From positions 7,006,001-7,070,000 of the forward strand of contig NZ_AP025739.1 in the NCBI RefSeq assembly GCF_003574315.2: DNA of 64,000 nt, in the 5' to 3' direction. Numbering within the stretch: the stretch's first letter is position 1; every line of letters starts with the position of its first letter. Source of the stretch: Capsulimonas corticalis. Lineage in GTDB: Bacteria > Armatimonadota > Armatimonadia > Armatimonadales > Capsulimonadaceae. Of the stretch, positions 35,760 through 43,916 are shown one piece after another. Under the pieces are notes generated by a model. It was not told the origin of the DNA, did no database searches, and worked only from the letters and a program-made list of their open reading frames with translations. The translations under genes and the position numbers were made by a program.

Positions 35760-36371
35760 TTATTTGTTCGTCAGCGGCGGCAGTTCTGCGCGGCCCAGCG
35801 CCCACTCCAGCGCCCAGGGCCACTCGCCGTAGCCGTAATAGGGGGAGATGTGGCCGGCGCCCGAAAGTTTTTCGATCGGGACATCCAGACCGCCGGCGTA
35901 AGCGGATGTCTGGTCGAAGGTCGCATAGTCATCGGTGTCGGAGGCGATGATAACGGTCTCCTTGCCGATCGTCGCAATCCCCGCTTTGCTGAGCGGAGGC
36001 GGGAAGAAGTTCGCGGCTCCGGGCGGCGCATCCAGCGGCGGGATCTCACGGATCACATATGGCGGCGCGACCAGCAGCACGCGCGCCGCCTGCGGACCAT
36101 GGGAAAGCGTCTCCGACATCGCCGCATGGTGTATCCACAAGATCGCGCCTAGCGAATGGGCCAGGACTGTCAGCGCGGAGTCCGCCGGGATTTCATCCAG
36201 CACGGCGTGCAGCGCGGTCATCCAGGCGTCCAGGTCCGGGTTCTTGGGGTCGGGTAATGTGGGATACCGGACATCGGCGCCCGCGTTCTTGAGTCCCAGG
36301 ACAAGGTGCTCCTGCCAGTGCTCAGGCTTGTTGCCTCCCCAGCCGTGCAGTACGAGAAAGACGTCGCTCAT
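35760..36371 (-). CDS. RBBP9/YdeN-type serine hydrolase (copy 1)
   Basis: ATG 36371 gives a 203-residue alpha/beta hydrolase. Motifs are FLVLHGWGGNKPEHWQ (oxyanion region, 5-20), nucleophile Ser in VLAHSLGAIL, the acid in IIASDTDDYATF and the catalytic His in SGAGHISPYYGYGEWPWALEW. This is the RBBP9 (DUF1234-like) family of small cytoplasmic serine hydrolases with unknown natural substrates. It is a close paralogue of the next gene upstream (36454-37071), both on the minus strand, so it arose by tandem duplication. Confidence 0.9.
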   Translation of the reverse strand: MSDVFLVLHGWGGNKPEHWQEHLVLGLKNAGADVRYPTLPDPKNPDLDAWMTALHAVLDEIPADSALTVLAHSLGAILWIHHAAMSETLSHGPQAARVLLVAPPYVIREIPPLDAPPGAANFFPPPLSKAGIATIGKETVIIASDTDDYATFDQTSAYAGGLDVPIEKLSGAGHISPYYGYGEWPWALEWALGRAELPPLTNK

Positions 36372-36453
36372 AGTATCGATACCCTTTCGAAAGGCCAAAG
36401 ATTCGCCGATGGTTTCCATCCCGCGTCCAGCATACCCAATGCCCGCCCCAGAT

Positions 36454-37071
36454 TCACTCGTTCGTATTTGGCAACGGCGGCAAAGCCGCGCGACCCAACG
36501 CCCAATCCAGCACCCAGGGCCACGCGCCGTAGCCATAAAATGGCGAGATATGCCCGGCGCCGCAAAGCAAATGAATTGGAATATCGAGCGCGGCGGCGTA
36601 TGCCTGGGTCTGCGCGAATGTCGCGAAGTCATCCGTATCCGACGCCACGATCGCCGTTTCACGCCCCGCCGCCGCAATCCCGCCTGCGCTCATCGGCGGC
36701 GGATAAAACCGCGTCGTTCCTGTCGGCTGCCCCGCCAATGGAATCTCCCGCACGATATACGGCGGCGCGACCAGCAGCACTCGATCCGCCTTCGGCCCAT
36801 CGTTCTCCGCGAACGCCGCCGCGTGATGCATCCACAAAATGCTTCCCAGCGAATGCGCGAAAACCGTCAGCTTCGCATCGGCGGGGATTTGCTCCAAGAC
36901 GCCGCGCAGCATACGCAGCCACTCGGTAAGATCGGGATCGTCCGGCGTGGGAAACTGCGGATATCGGACATCCGCGCCCGCATTAGTCAGGTCCTGCGCG
37001 AGATGCGATTGCCAATGCCCCGGACCGCTGCCGCCCCGGCCGTGCAAAATCAGAAAGATCTGATGAGACAT
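36454..37071 (-). CDS. RBBP9/YdeN-type serine hydrolase (copy 2)
   Basis: ATG 37071 gives 205 residues, strongly similar along its length to the downstream copy. It has FLILHGRGGSGPGHWQ, nucleophile in VFAHSLGSIL, IVASDTDDFATF and CGAGHISPFYGYGAWPWVLDW. All triad residues are kept, so both copies should be active; differences cluster in the region after the nucleophile (AAAFAENDGPKADR versus AAMSETLSHGPQAAR). It follows the SPL-family gene by 12 bp and may be on its transcript. Confidence 0.9.
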   Translation of the reverse strand: MSHQIFLILHGRGGSGPGHWQSHLAQDLTNAGADVRYPQFPTPDDPDLTEWLRMLRGVLEQIPADAKLTVFAHSLGSILWMHHAAAFAENDGPKADRVLLVAPPYIVREIPLAGQPTGTTRFYPPPMSAGGIAAAGRETAIVASDTDDFATFAQTQAYAAALDIPIHLLCGAGHISPFYGYGAWPWVLDWALGRAALPPLPNTNE

Positions 37072-37082
37072 ATTGCCCTCAT

Positions 37083-38204
37083 TCAAAACGCATACCGCAA
37101 ACGGCAATACGGCAATTTCGCGGCTAAGAGCGCCGCGAAATCGCTCACCATCCGCCCCTTCATTCCGGTCCGGTAACGCACATTGATCCCGCCCATCTCC
37201 GAGCGTTTCGGCTCCTGAAGGTCGGGACGCCAGAGCAAGTCCTCACCCCTCGGATGCCAGCCCAGATTGACGCGATGCAGTCCTTCGTTGTGAGTCAGGA
37301 AGATGCATTCGGCGGCTAGCTGGGCCTTGGCGCGCGGCGAAAGCGCGGCGTCGATTTCTTCGAACAGCTCGGCGTAGAGCGCAAGCCAGTTCTCCGTGAC
37401 GATCACCGGGGAGAGGTTGAGATGGACTTCGTACCCTGCCTCCACGAAATCATTCACGGCGGCGATCCGCTCCGCCATAGGCGAGGTGCGCACGTCCACC
37501 ACCCTGGCGACCGACGCCGGCATCAGGCTGAAACGGATGCGCGTTTTGCCCTGCGGGTCATAATCCAAAAGCGCGCGGTTGATGAACTTGGTGGCCCAGG
37601 TCGCTTTGGCCCCGGGCAGCGTGCGGAAGAAGGCGACTTGATCCTTGATGTTGTCCGAAAGCAGCGCATCGACGGAGCAGTCGCTGTTTTCCCCGATATC
37701 ATAGACCCAGAGCTCGGGATCGGTCTGGCTGGGCTCCCACTTGAACCCCTGCGCCACCGAGTGCTTCGCGATTGCCGCATTGATTTCGTCGACGTTCACA
37801 AACAAGGTGATGGGATTGGCGAAGCCTTTATGCCGGGGGACATAACAGTACGCGCAGGCCATCGCGCAGCCGCTCGCCTGCCCCGGCGCGATAAAGTCCG
37901 CGCTGCGACCGTTCACGCGGACGGGAAGCGTCTTGCGAATGCCCAGCACGAGCGTACTGCGCTTGGTCCTCACCCACTCCCGCACCCGGCCCTCGTTCCC
38001 ATAGAGGCCGGGAATGTCGCGATGGGACGCGACTTCGATTTTGCGCGCTCCGGGAAACCGATCCAGCACTTCCCGGCCCCGCGCTCTTTCGATAGCAGCG
38101 GGCTCGTAATAGATCGTCTCGATTTGCAGCATCCGCTGCGCCGCCGTCAATCGCGGGCGGCGCTCGGGCAACTCTAAGTGTGACAGTGTCACAGTATTTT
38201 CCAT
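37083..38204 (-). CDS. splB: Spore photoproduct lyase family radical-SAM protein
   Basis: The 373-residue protein belongs to the SPL family. It has a radical-SAM cluster motif C-x3-C-x2-C in SGCAMACAYCYVPRH (about 127-141) and SPL-like segments WVYDIGENSDCSVDALLSDNIKD, ATWATKFINRALL, RFSLMPASVARVVDVRTSP and GYEVHLNLSPVI. Classical SPL repairs the thymine spore photoproduct; members in non-sporulating bacteria are of uncertain role, so the symbol is by family only. A TGTGACA palindrome (38179-38193) lies over codons 4-9, facing further copies before the divergent NADAR gene. Confidence 0.88.
   Translation of the reverse strand: MENTVTLSHLELPERRPRLTAAQRMLQIETIYYEPAAIERARGREVLDRFPGARKIEVASHRDIPGLYGNEGRVREWVRTKRSTLVLGIRKTLPVRVNGRSADFIAPGQASGCAMACAYCYVPRHKGFANPITLFVNVDEINAAIAKHSVAQGFKWEPSQTDPELWVYDIGENSDCSVDALLSDNIKDQVAFFRTLPGAKATWATKFINRALLDYDPQGKTRIRFSLMPASVARVVDVRTSPMAERIAAVNDFVEAGYEVHLNLSPVIVTENWLALYAELFEEIDAALSPRAKAQLAAECIFLTHNEGLHRVNLGWHPRGEDLLWRPDLQEPKRSEMGGINVRYRTGMKGRMVSDFAALLAAKLPYCRLRYAF
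38179..38193. promoter_or_regulatory. Palindromic operator-like site at the SPL-family gene start
   Basis: TGTGACA (38179-38185), one G, then TGTCACA (38187-38193) form a perfect palindrome within the first codons of the minus-strand gene. The same half-sites recur 80 bp away before the divergent NADAR gene, which supports a shared regulator. Confidence 0.6.
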
Positions 38205-38258
38205 CTAGGCGAATGCTCGCCGGCGATTTTGTGCGGCTGCGGCTCCGCTTCGGGTAAA

Positions 38259-38294
38259 GTCTTGTCACATCTGTGACAAGGACTGTGACAAGAC
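38259..38294. promoter_or_regulatory. Triple TGTGACA operator-like cluster before the NADAR gene
   Basis: CTTGTCACA (38261-38269), a 2-base centre and TGTGACAAG (38272-38280) form a perfect palindrome. A further TGTGACAAGAC (38284-38294) ends 1 bp before the ATG and also complements GTCTTGTCACA (38259-38269). A bound dimer would block both the promoter and the ribosome site. Confidence 0.65.
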
Positions 38295-38295
38295 T

Positions 38296-38733
38296 ATGCC
38301 TATCTACTTCTATTCCCAGCGAATGCTCTACGGAGAGTTCTCGAACTTCGCAAAATACGGCGTCAAAATGGACGGCGAATGGTGGCCGACCACCGAGCAT
38401 TACTTCCAAGCACAGAAGTTCGTCGATCCCGATTACCGTACCCAGATTCGCAACGCCGACACGCCCAAACGCGCCGCCGAACTCGGCCGCAGCCGCCGCG
38501 TCCCCCTGCGCCCGGATTGGGAAGACGTGAAAGACGATATCATGTACGCCTGCGTGCTCAAGAAGTTCGAAACGCACCCGGAGCTTCGCGAACGATTGCT
38601 CTCGACCGGCGACGAAGAGATCATCGAAAACGCCCCCGGCGATTTCTACTGGGGCTGCGGCAAGGACGGAACCGGCAAGAACATGCTGGGCAAGATCCTC
38701 ATGGACATCCGCACCGCGCTTCGCGGGGAGTAA
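38296..38733 (+). CDS. ybiA: NADAR / YbiA-like N-glycosidase
   Basis: The 145-residue protein is a full-length NADAR protein: FYSQRMLYGEFSNFAKYGVKMDG, WWPTTEHYFQAQKF (about 31-44), RVPLRPDWEDVKDDIMYACVLKKF and the C-terminal FYWGCGKDGTGKNMLGKILMDIR. E. coli YbiA hydrolyses the N-glycosidic bond of riboflavin-pathway intermediates; other NADAR proteins reverse or hydrolyse ADP-ribosylation of nucleic acids. It is divergent from the SPL-family gene and shares TGTGACA operator-like repeats with it, suggesting a common stress response. Confidence 0.93.
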   Translation: MPIYFYSQRMLYGEFSNFAKYGVKMDGEWWPTTEHYFQAQKFVDPDYRTQIRNADTPKRAAELGRSRRVPLRPDWEDVKDDIMYACVLKKFETHPELRERLLSTGDEEIIENAPGDFYWGCGKDGTGKNMLGKILMDIRTALRGE

Positions 38734-39057
38734 TTCACACATTCTTACCAATTTAGTGATTGGACGCCGCGTTCGGGTCGCCGTATTCTTGCGTCTCGGC
38801 GGTGGCGAAGTTGCTGACAAAGATACGCCAGCGGAATGGCTCACCGAGGTTGACGCCTTCGGCGGACATAGTTGCGGCGCGCCATGAGTTTGCTCGCTGA
38901 AGAACTCGATCGCCTGAAGTATGCGCTGTGCATCAACCCTGGCTCGGTCTCAACATTTCTCTATTATGACGCATAAACTCGCTTGGCCGGTGTGACACGT
39001 AAGCGGACTGGATATATACTCCTCAAGACAACTCCGGAAAGTTAAGGAGGACGCGGG
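38734..39057. other. 324-bp gap with possible gene remnants
   Basis: No intact gene is supported. On the minus strand a 38-codon frame (ending at about 38754) reads NLGEPFRWRIFVSNFATAE and looks like the tail of a lost protein. On the plus strand a 30-codon frame from 38883 reads LLAEELDRLKYALCINPGS. A TGTGACA half-site lies at 38991-38997 upstream of the next small ORF. Confidence 0.4.
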
Positions 39058-39202
39058 ATGAGCCAGAACATTGAAGAGATTGCACCGAGGCGACGTGCGC
39101 GCATGGAAAACCGGCGTGGGAGCTCTGGCGATTGCGGGAGCGGCGATCGCCGCCGTGCGTCATCATCAATCCGCCGTGGATTTGGAAGATGAGGATGATT
39201 GA
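39058..39202 (+). CDS. Very small ORF, possibly frameshifted
   Basis: A strong ribosome site (AAGGAGG, 7 bp before ATG 39058) opens a frame of 44 codons ending at 39192. The overlapping frame that ends at 39202 carries the better protein signal: a hydrophobic helix GVGALAIAGAAIAAV followed by RHHQSAVDLEDEDD. One indel in between would give a single ~48-residue membrane peptide. Either this is a frameshifted small gene or only the first frame is used. It is weakly supported. Confidence 0.3.
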
Positions 39203-39318
39203 CCAAAAATTTCTCGTACTCCTTGACAATGCCCGCCGCGATCGGGATAATTGCATAAAACAATATTTACCATTCTATTACTGGTGAATATCCATAAATC
39301 AAGCTGACGAGGCGACTT

Positions 39319-39356
39319 GAGGCTGCGGGCGTTCTATCGGAAACGCTCGCAGCCTC
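39319..39356 (+). promoter_or_regulatory. Leader hairpin before the FMN reductase
   Basis: GAGGCTGCGGGCGTT (39319-39333) pairs with AACGCTCGCAGCCTC (39342-39356) with one G-T pair and an 8-base loop. It ends 26 bp before ATG 39383 and lacks a T-run, so it may be a 5'-leader structure or a weak terminator of upstream transcription. Confidence 0.5.
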
Positions 39357-39382
39357 GCGTATTTCTGGAGGACACGACGATT

Positions 39383-39913
39383 ATGTACGACATCGTAATC
39401 ATCTCAGGCAGCCCCTCGAATGCGTCCAATTCCCATGGCGTTCTTGGCTACACACGGCGCATCCTGGAGAGCCACGCGCTTTCCACGCATTTGATTTCCG
39501 TTCGAGACCTGCCGCTGAAGGATCTCTTGCACGCCCAGGCCGAAAGCACGGCGGTGCGCGGCCAGACAGAACTGCTCGCCCACGCCGGAGGAATCATCGT
39601 GGGCTCGCCAACGTTCCGATCTTCGTTTTCTGGCGTCCTGAAGACTTATTTGGATTTGCTGCCTGATGGGATTTTTGCGGGAAAGGCCGTGCTGCCGATC
39701 TCGAGCGCGGCGACGCTCTCGCAGATCGGCGACTTCGAGGCGGCAATCAAGCCGGTGCTGACGGACCTGGGAGCGCACAAAATCCTGCCCGGACTGACGC
39801 TGCTGGACAGCCAGATCGAATGGAGCGAAGATCGGGAGATTCGACTGCCGGACAACATTGACCACAGCCTGCACGCCGCGCTGCAGCTGCTGGCGCAAAA
39901 CATTCGCAAGTAA
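39383..39913 (+). CDS. NAD(P)H-dependent FMN reductase (SsuE-like)
   Basis: ATG 39383 with TGGAGGACACG upstream gives 176 residues. The flavodoxin-like fold is marked by IVIISGSPSNASNSHGVLGY (phosphate loop, 4-23) and GIIVGSPTFRSSFSGVLKTYLDLLP (about 73-97), as in SsuE/MsuE-type reductases supplying FMNH2 to two-component monooxygenases. No monooxygenase or sulfonate-transport gene is adjacent, so a general flavin reductase role is equally possible. Confidence 0.88.
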   Translation: MYDIVIISGSPSNASNSHGVLGYTRRILESHALSTHLISVRDLPLKDLLHAQAESTAVRGQTELLAHAGGIIVGSPTFRSSFSGVLKTYLDLLPDGIFAGKAVLPISSAATLSQIGDFEAAIKPVLTDLGAHKILPGLTLLDSQIEWSEDREIRLPDNIDHSLHAALQLLAQNIRK

Positions 39914-39991
39914 GAGGAGACCAAATGAGAAGAACGTGGAGCGAACGAAGAAAGGAGCCGACCGGAGCGGTGCAGATCGCTCACGCGCCAG

Positions 39992-41221
39992 TCACCCGCC
40001 CCATCGCGCGAGCAGCAGACAAACGTCGTCCCGGAACGTTCCTCCGGAATAAGCGCGCGCGACGGCGATGATCGCCTCGCCGGAGTCCGCCAGGGAAGTT
40101 TCCAAAGGGGCGGAGTCGGCGGCGGCCATAAGCCCTTCGGGGCCGAAGAACTCGCCGCCCTGCCGCGCCTCGGTAACGCCGTCGGTCGCGAGCAGAAGCA
40201 CATCGCCCGTGGACAGCGTGACGCGCCGCATTTCGTAGGATACTTTTTCCATGACGCCAATGGGGACTCCATTCGCGTCCACAGGCTCCGCCTTGCGGCC
40301 GCGCCGGATCAAAATCGGCGGCTCGGCGCCCGCCACGGCAATTTCCGCATGTCCTGTCTGGATATTGACGACGGCCAGCAGCACCGCAACCAAACGCGGG
40401 TCGTCGTTGATCTCGTCGGGACCGGCGGCCATGACGTAACGATTGAGCTGAGCCATCGCCAGCGCCGGGTCGGGCTCCTGAAGCACGATCGCGCGCAATG
40501 CGAACTTCACTTCCGCCATCTGCGACGCCGCCCGCAACCCTTTGCCGACCACATCCCCAACCACGAGCGCCACTTTGTCTCCGACCGCGAAGACATCGAA
40601 GAAATCGCCGCCGATCATCGCCTCTGTCCACGCCGGCGCGTATTGCGTCACGACTTCCAGATTGGGGAACGCATCCGGCGCGGGCGCTTTGAGCAGCGAT
40701 CGCTGGAGCGTCTCCGCGATCCGGCGCTGCTGGTCCAGCAGATCCTCGCGCTCCTGCTCCAGCAAGGCAAGGTCCCGAAGGTAGGACCGCATCTCATACT
40801 GCCGTCTGCGCGAACGAAGCGACACGCGCAGGGCGCTGATAAGCGTCGCCTTTCGCAGGGGGCGCTCCAGAATGGCCGCGTTGGTGAACACGTCGATCTC
40901 CGCCAGAATGCGCCGGCTCTCCATCGTATCTCGTCCGCTGGAGGACAGGATGACGATGGGAAAATCCGACCAGGTCGGCTGCGCGGTCACGATGGCGGAA
41001 AGGGCGCTGAGCGCCGGCGGCGTTAGCGCTTCCTCGGCCAGCAGCGCCGCGCCGGCGCCCTCGGCGATCGAGGCGCACAAGGAGACCATATCCGGACAGG
41101 ACTCGGCATGGAAGCCCGCCTCCTGCAAGACCGCGCATGTGGTGGCGGCGTCCCGCCCCGTGGGCGTCAGCACCAGCACGCGCTCGTCCCGCAGATGCGG
41201 GGCATGGATGTTGGCGCTCAC
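39992..41221 (-). CDS. SpoIIE-type PP2C phosphatase with N-terminal receiver-like domain
   Basis: The 409-residue protein starts with GTG 41221 inside the KaiC stop (GTGA), so translation is coupled. Residues 1-135 resemble a response-regulator receiver (RVLVLTPTGRDAAT, PIVILSSSG) but lack the usual phospho-Asp position. A coiled linker (about 138-175, EQEREDLLDQQRRIAETLQRSLL) leads to the SpoIIE/RsbU PP2C domain with metal motifs GGDFFDV, VGDVVGKGL, LLLATDGVTEAR and FRDDVCLL. Such enzymes dephosphorylate anti-anti-sigma proteins. The KaiC-like ATPase is its evident partner. Confidence 0.92.
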   Translation of the reverse strand: MSANIHAPHLRDERVLVLTPTGRDAATTCAVLQEAGFHAESCPDMVSLCASIAEGAGAALLAEEALTPPALSALSAIVTAQPTWSDFPIVILSSSGRDTMESRRILAEIDVFTNAAILERPLRKATLISALRVSLRSRRRQYEMRSYLRDLALLEQEREDLLDQQRRIAETLQRSLLKAPAPDAFPNLEVVTQYAPAWTEAMIGGDFFDVFAVGDKVALVVGDVVGKGLRAASQMAEVKFALRAIVLQEPDPALAMAQLNRYVMAAGPDEINDDPRLVAVLLAVVNIQTGHAEIAVAGAEPPILIRRGRKAEPVDANGVPIGVMEKVSYEMRRVTLSTGDVLLLATDGVTEARQGGEFFGPEGLMAAADSAPLETSLADSGEAIIAVARAYSGGTFRDDVCLLLARWGG

Positions 41222-42762
41222 GCGAAAGCCCCGGTCTTCTGGGTATCCCCGCCGCGATCCAGCGTCGGAACGCCAGTCAAGAGGCCACGGAACTGCGTCA
41301 AAGGCTCACTGATACAGATCCCCGGCTCGCCGCCTAAAATTAGCTCACGGATTGTCTGTTCATGCTGCCCGCTTCGCCGCTTGAACACCGACAGCGCCTT
41401 CTTGATCGCGCCGCCATACTCAAAGTAGCGGAAGAGTAGCGCCGTGTCGGCAATGTAGCTGATATCGAGCCCCGGCACAGCCGCCGCCGCCATCATTCCC
41501 GCCTGCGCCGTGATCAGCAGCGTGGTGACGCCCTGCTGGGAAAGATACGTCAGCAGTTCATGCAGCTGGAGGATCAGATAACGCTCGCCCGGCATGGCGT
41601 TGAGATAGCCGTTCAAACTGTCGATCAGCACGATCCGCGCGCCGCCCTTTTCCACGGCGTCCCGCACGCGCTGGATAAACTCGTTGGGGGCAAGCTCGGC
41701 GGGATCGATGGAGTGAATGGCGACGCATCCGTTGTCCACATACGGCTTCAAGTCCATATGCAGCAGGCGCGAACGCTGAAACAGCGTCGCCGGCGTTTCC
41801 TCAAAGAGAAACATGGCGGCGTTTTCCCCCCGCTGCGCCGCCGAGACAATATATCGCGTCGCGATAGTGGACTTGCCGCAGCCCGACGGCCCCATGAGCG
41901 CGATGCTGGCCCCACGATCCAGGCCGCCGCCCAGCAGATCATCGAGCGCCTTAACGCCGCTCGAAATCGGCTCATTGATGAACTCCGACTTATGCTCCGC
42001 CGCCACCAATCGGGGATATACGTCCAGCCCGCCCGTTCGGATCACATAGTCGTGATAGCCGCCGCGAAACCGCACGCCGCGCATCTTGGTGATACGAACC
42101 CGGTAGCGCTCGACTCCATACTCCGGGACCGTATTGTCCAGCGCGACAACGCCGTGGCAAAGGCTTTGCAGCTGGCGGTCCCCGGCGTCCGTGGTCCGGT
42201 CATCCAGAAGCAGCACCGTGCTCTTGCGTCCGACAAAATAGTGCTTCAGGGAAAGGATTTCGCGCCGATAGCGCAGCGAATCTGCCGCCAGCAGACGCAG
42301 TTCCGAAAGGCTGTCGAAGACGACGCGAGAAGGCTGCACGCGCTCGACAATGCCCAGCAGCGTACGCATCGTTTCGCCCAGCTCTAGCTCGGCGGGATGA
42401 AAGACAGTGCTTTGCGTCTGCGCCGAAAGCTGGTCTTCCTGGCTGAACTCGTGGATATCCACGCCGTCGAGAGACCAGCCGTGCGACTGCACGACGTCCT
42501 GAATCTCCTCCAGGCTCTCGGACAGCGTCACATACAGCACCCGCTCTCCGCGCCGCGCGCCTTCGAGCAAGAACTGCATCGCCAGCGTCGTCTTACCGAC
42601 CCCGGGATCGCCCTGCAATAAATAGAGACGATTGCGCGGAAAGCCGCCCCCCAGCACATCGTCCAACCCCACAATACCGGACGCCGCACGATCAATCCTG
42701 CGGGCTCCGTTCGCCAAACTTGTCTGTGTCACCGCCACCCGATCCTCCTGATCTATCGCCAT
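41218..42762 (-). CDS. KaiC-like double-domain ATPase
   Basis: The 514-residue protein (ATG 42762; a TTG 12 bp upstream is the alternative) has two RecA/KaiC domains. P-loops are GDPGVGKTT (about 51-58) and GPSGCGKST (about 291-298). Walker B strands are RVVFDSLSEL and RIVLIDSLNGYL, each domain beginning with GLDDVLGGG or ALDDLLGGG. Cyanobacterial KaiC keeps circadian time, but without KaiA/KaiB nearby this is the broader KaiC-like signalling class. It is translationally coupled to the downstream SpoIIE phosphatase (4-bp overlap), pointing to control of a partner-switching cascade. Confidence 0.92.
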   Translation of the reverse strand: MAIDQEDRVAVTQTSLANGARRIDRAASGIVGLDDVLGGGFPRNRLYLLQGDPGVGKTTLAMQFLLEGARRGERVLYVTLSESLEEIQDVVQSHGWSLDGVDIHEFSQEDQLSAQTQSTVFHPAELELGETMRTLLGIVERVQPSRVVFDSLSELRLLAADSLRYRREILSLKHYFVGRKSTVLLLDDRTTDAGDRQLQSLCHGVVALDNTVPEYGVERYRVRITKMRGVRFRGGYHDYVIRTGGLDVYPRLVAAEHKSEFINEPISSGVKALDDLLGGGLDRGASIALMGPSGCGKSTIATRYIVSAAQRGENAAMFLFEETPATLFQRSRLLHMDLKPYVDNGCVAIHSIDPAELAPNEFIQRVRDAVEKGGARIVLIDSLNGYLNAMPGERYLILQLHELLTYLSQQGVTTLLITAQAGMMAAAAVPGLDISYIADTALLFRYFEYGGAIKKALSVFKRRSGQHEQTIRELILGGEPGICISEPLTQFRGLLTGVPTLDRGGDTQKTGAFA

Positions 42763-42843
42763 CGTTTTCTTCAAAAAACGACTGCGAGGTGCTGGCTAAT
42801 TCATACCCATTAACAAATCAAAGCTAACAGGCGAGCAAACAAA

Positions 42844-42878
42844 AAATCAGAGTAAGCGCTAAGCGCCTACTCTGATTT
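42844..42878. terminator. Bidirectional-type hairpin after dinB-family gene
   Basis: AAATCAGAGTA (42844-42854) pairs with TACTCTGATTT (42868-42878), with AGCGC/GCGCC pairing inside. An A-run before it on the plus strand gives a T-run on the minus strand, so it fits termination of the minus-strand DinB gene that ends at 42914. Confidence 0.8.
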
Positions 42879-42913
42879 CTGATCCCGCCGATCCATTGCC
42901 AATTTCAGCGACT

Positions 42914-43465
42914 TCACAAGTCGGCGAGCGGCGGCTCCGTCAAATGGCCGCCCAAATCACACAGCTCCGGCGCGGAAATCCCCTGCGCCGCCAGCATCAG
43001 GCTTAGCTGCCCGCCATGATGGATATCGTGCGACAAGATCCGCCAGATCGTCCACTGATGGGAAACGGCGTACGTTTTGCCCCAATACGTGTGCGGATAA
43101 CTCTTCGCCAGATCCTCCACGGTCCAGATGCTCAGAGTCTCCTCAACCATTCCCCAGGTCATCTCCAGCCACCGCGATAGCGCCGCCGCATCCTCGGCCA
43201 AGCTCCCGACCGATGGACGCAGACGATCCAGCTCCGCGCTGCGGGGCGCATCCATCCTCAAAAACCAATCGATCCGCCCAAAGCTGATATGCTCCGCGAC
43301 TTCGCCAAGCGAACGCAGACCCGGCATCGGCCGCCAAACAAGCTGCTCCCGCGTCAGCGGCGAGACAGCGTTCACCAGGCTGGTCTGATATCCATCCCAC
43401 CCATCGTAAACACTCCAAAGAGAATTCGCATTCTTTTGCATGGCTTTGCCCATCGCCTCCGGCAT
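42914..43465 (-). CDS. DinB-family (DUF664-like) protein
   Basis: Starting at ATG 43465 (GAGGCGT before it; 43441 is an alternative) the protein has ~183 residues. It shows the DinB four-helix layout with metal histidines in VAEHISFGRIDWFLR and HDIHHGGQLSLMLAAQG (the H-x3-H pattern), plus a central WTVEDL segment. DinB/YfiT proteins bind Ni or Zn; many are bacillithiol- or other thiol-transferases, many uncharacterised. It is upstream of the KaiC pair on the same strand but separated by a terminator. Confidence 0.88.
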   Translation of the reverse strand: MPEAMGKAMQKNANSLWSVYDGWDGYQTSLVNAVSPLTREQLVWRPMPGLRSLGEVAEHISFGRIDWFLRMDAPRSAELDRLRPSVGSLAEDAAALSRWLEMTWGMVEETLSIWTVEDLAKSYPHTYWGKTYAVSHQWTIWRILSHDIHHGGQLSLMLAAQGISAPELCDLGGHLTEPPLADL

Positions 43466-43656
43466 ACGCCTCAATCCCTCTCTGCCGCATCTCATCCATG
43501 CTTCCCACAAGCTTCACTTGTGGGACAAAAAGCCGCCCGGTTAACAAAAATCGGATGCATTCTGGGGATCGTTGGGGAGCACGTCATGCCATGAATAGAA
43601 ACACTTTGGGCACTGCTTTGATTGAGGCCTTCGCGCCAGCGCTCCAGTTCATATCA

Positions 43657-43872
43657 TTAACGTCGAGTGACCACAAGCATCACGACAAATAAGATCGCGG
43701 TTATAAAAGCGCAAGCGGCGAACACGAACCCGAGCGTCCAATGATGCGCGCTAAACGAAAATGCGGATACGACGGCCCAGCTGACCGCGCCGATGGCGCA
43801 GTTTCTCGTAATCATGGCGCTAATCTGCGGCTTCGTCAACTTTTTGGACGACGGACCTTGAAATGGATACAT
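43657..43872 (-). CDS. Small two-span membrane protein
   Basis: ATG 43872 with TTAAGGAA upstream gives 71 residues: a short polar N-terminus (SKKLTKPQISAMITRN) and two hydrophobic segments (about 22-40 and 47-68, LGFVFAACAFITAILFVVMLVV). The family is unrecognised. It may form a pair with the CdiI-like gene 45 bp upstream on the same strand. Confidence 0.55.
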   Translation of the reverse strand: MYPFQGPSSKKLTKPQISAMITRNCAIGAVSWAVVSAFSFSAHHWTLGFVFAACAFITAILFVVMLVVTRR

Positions 43873-43916
43873 TGTTTGCAATTCCTTAACTCCGCAAAGC
43901 TCCACGGTTCAACCGA

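Noticed and set aside
35935-37176. 413-codon plus-strand frame across the two hydrolases
   Set aside because: Antisense to two paralogues with intact catalytic motifs; the duplication alone keeps this frame open.
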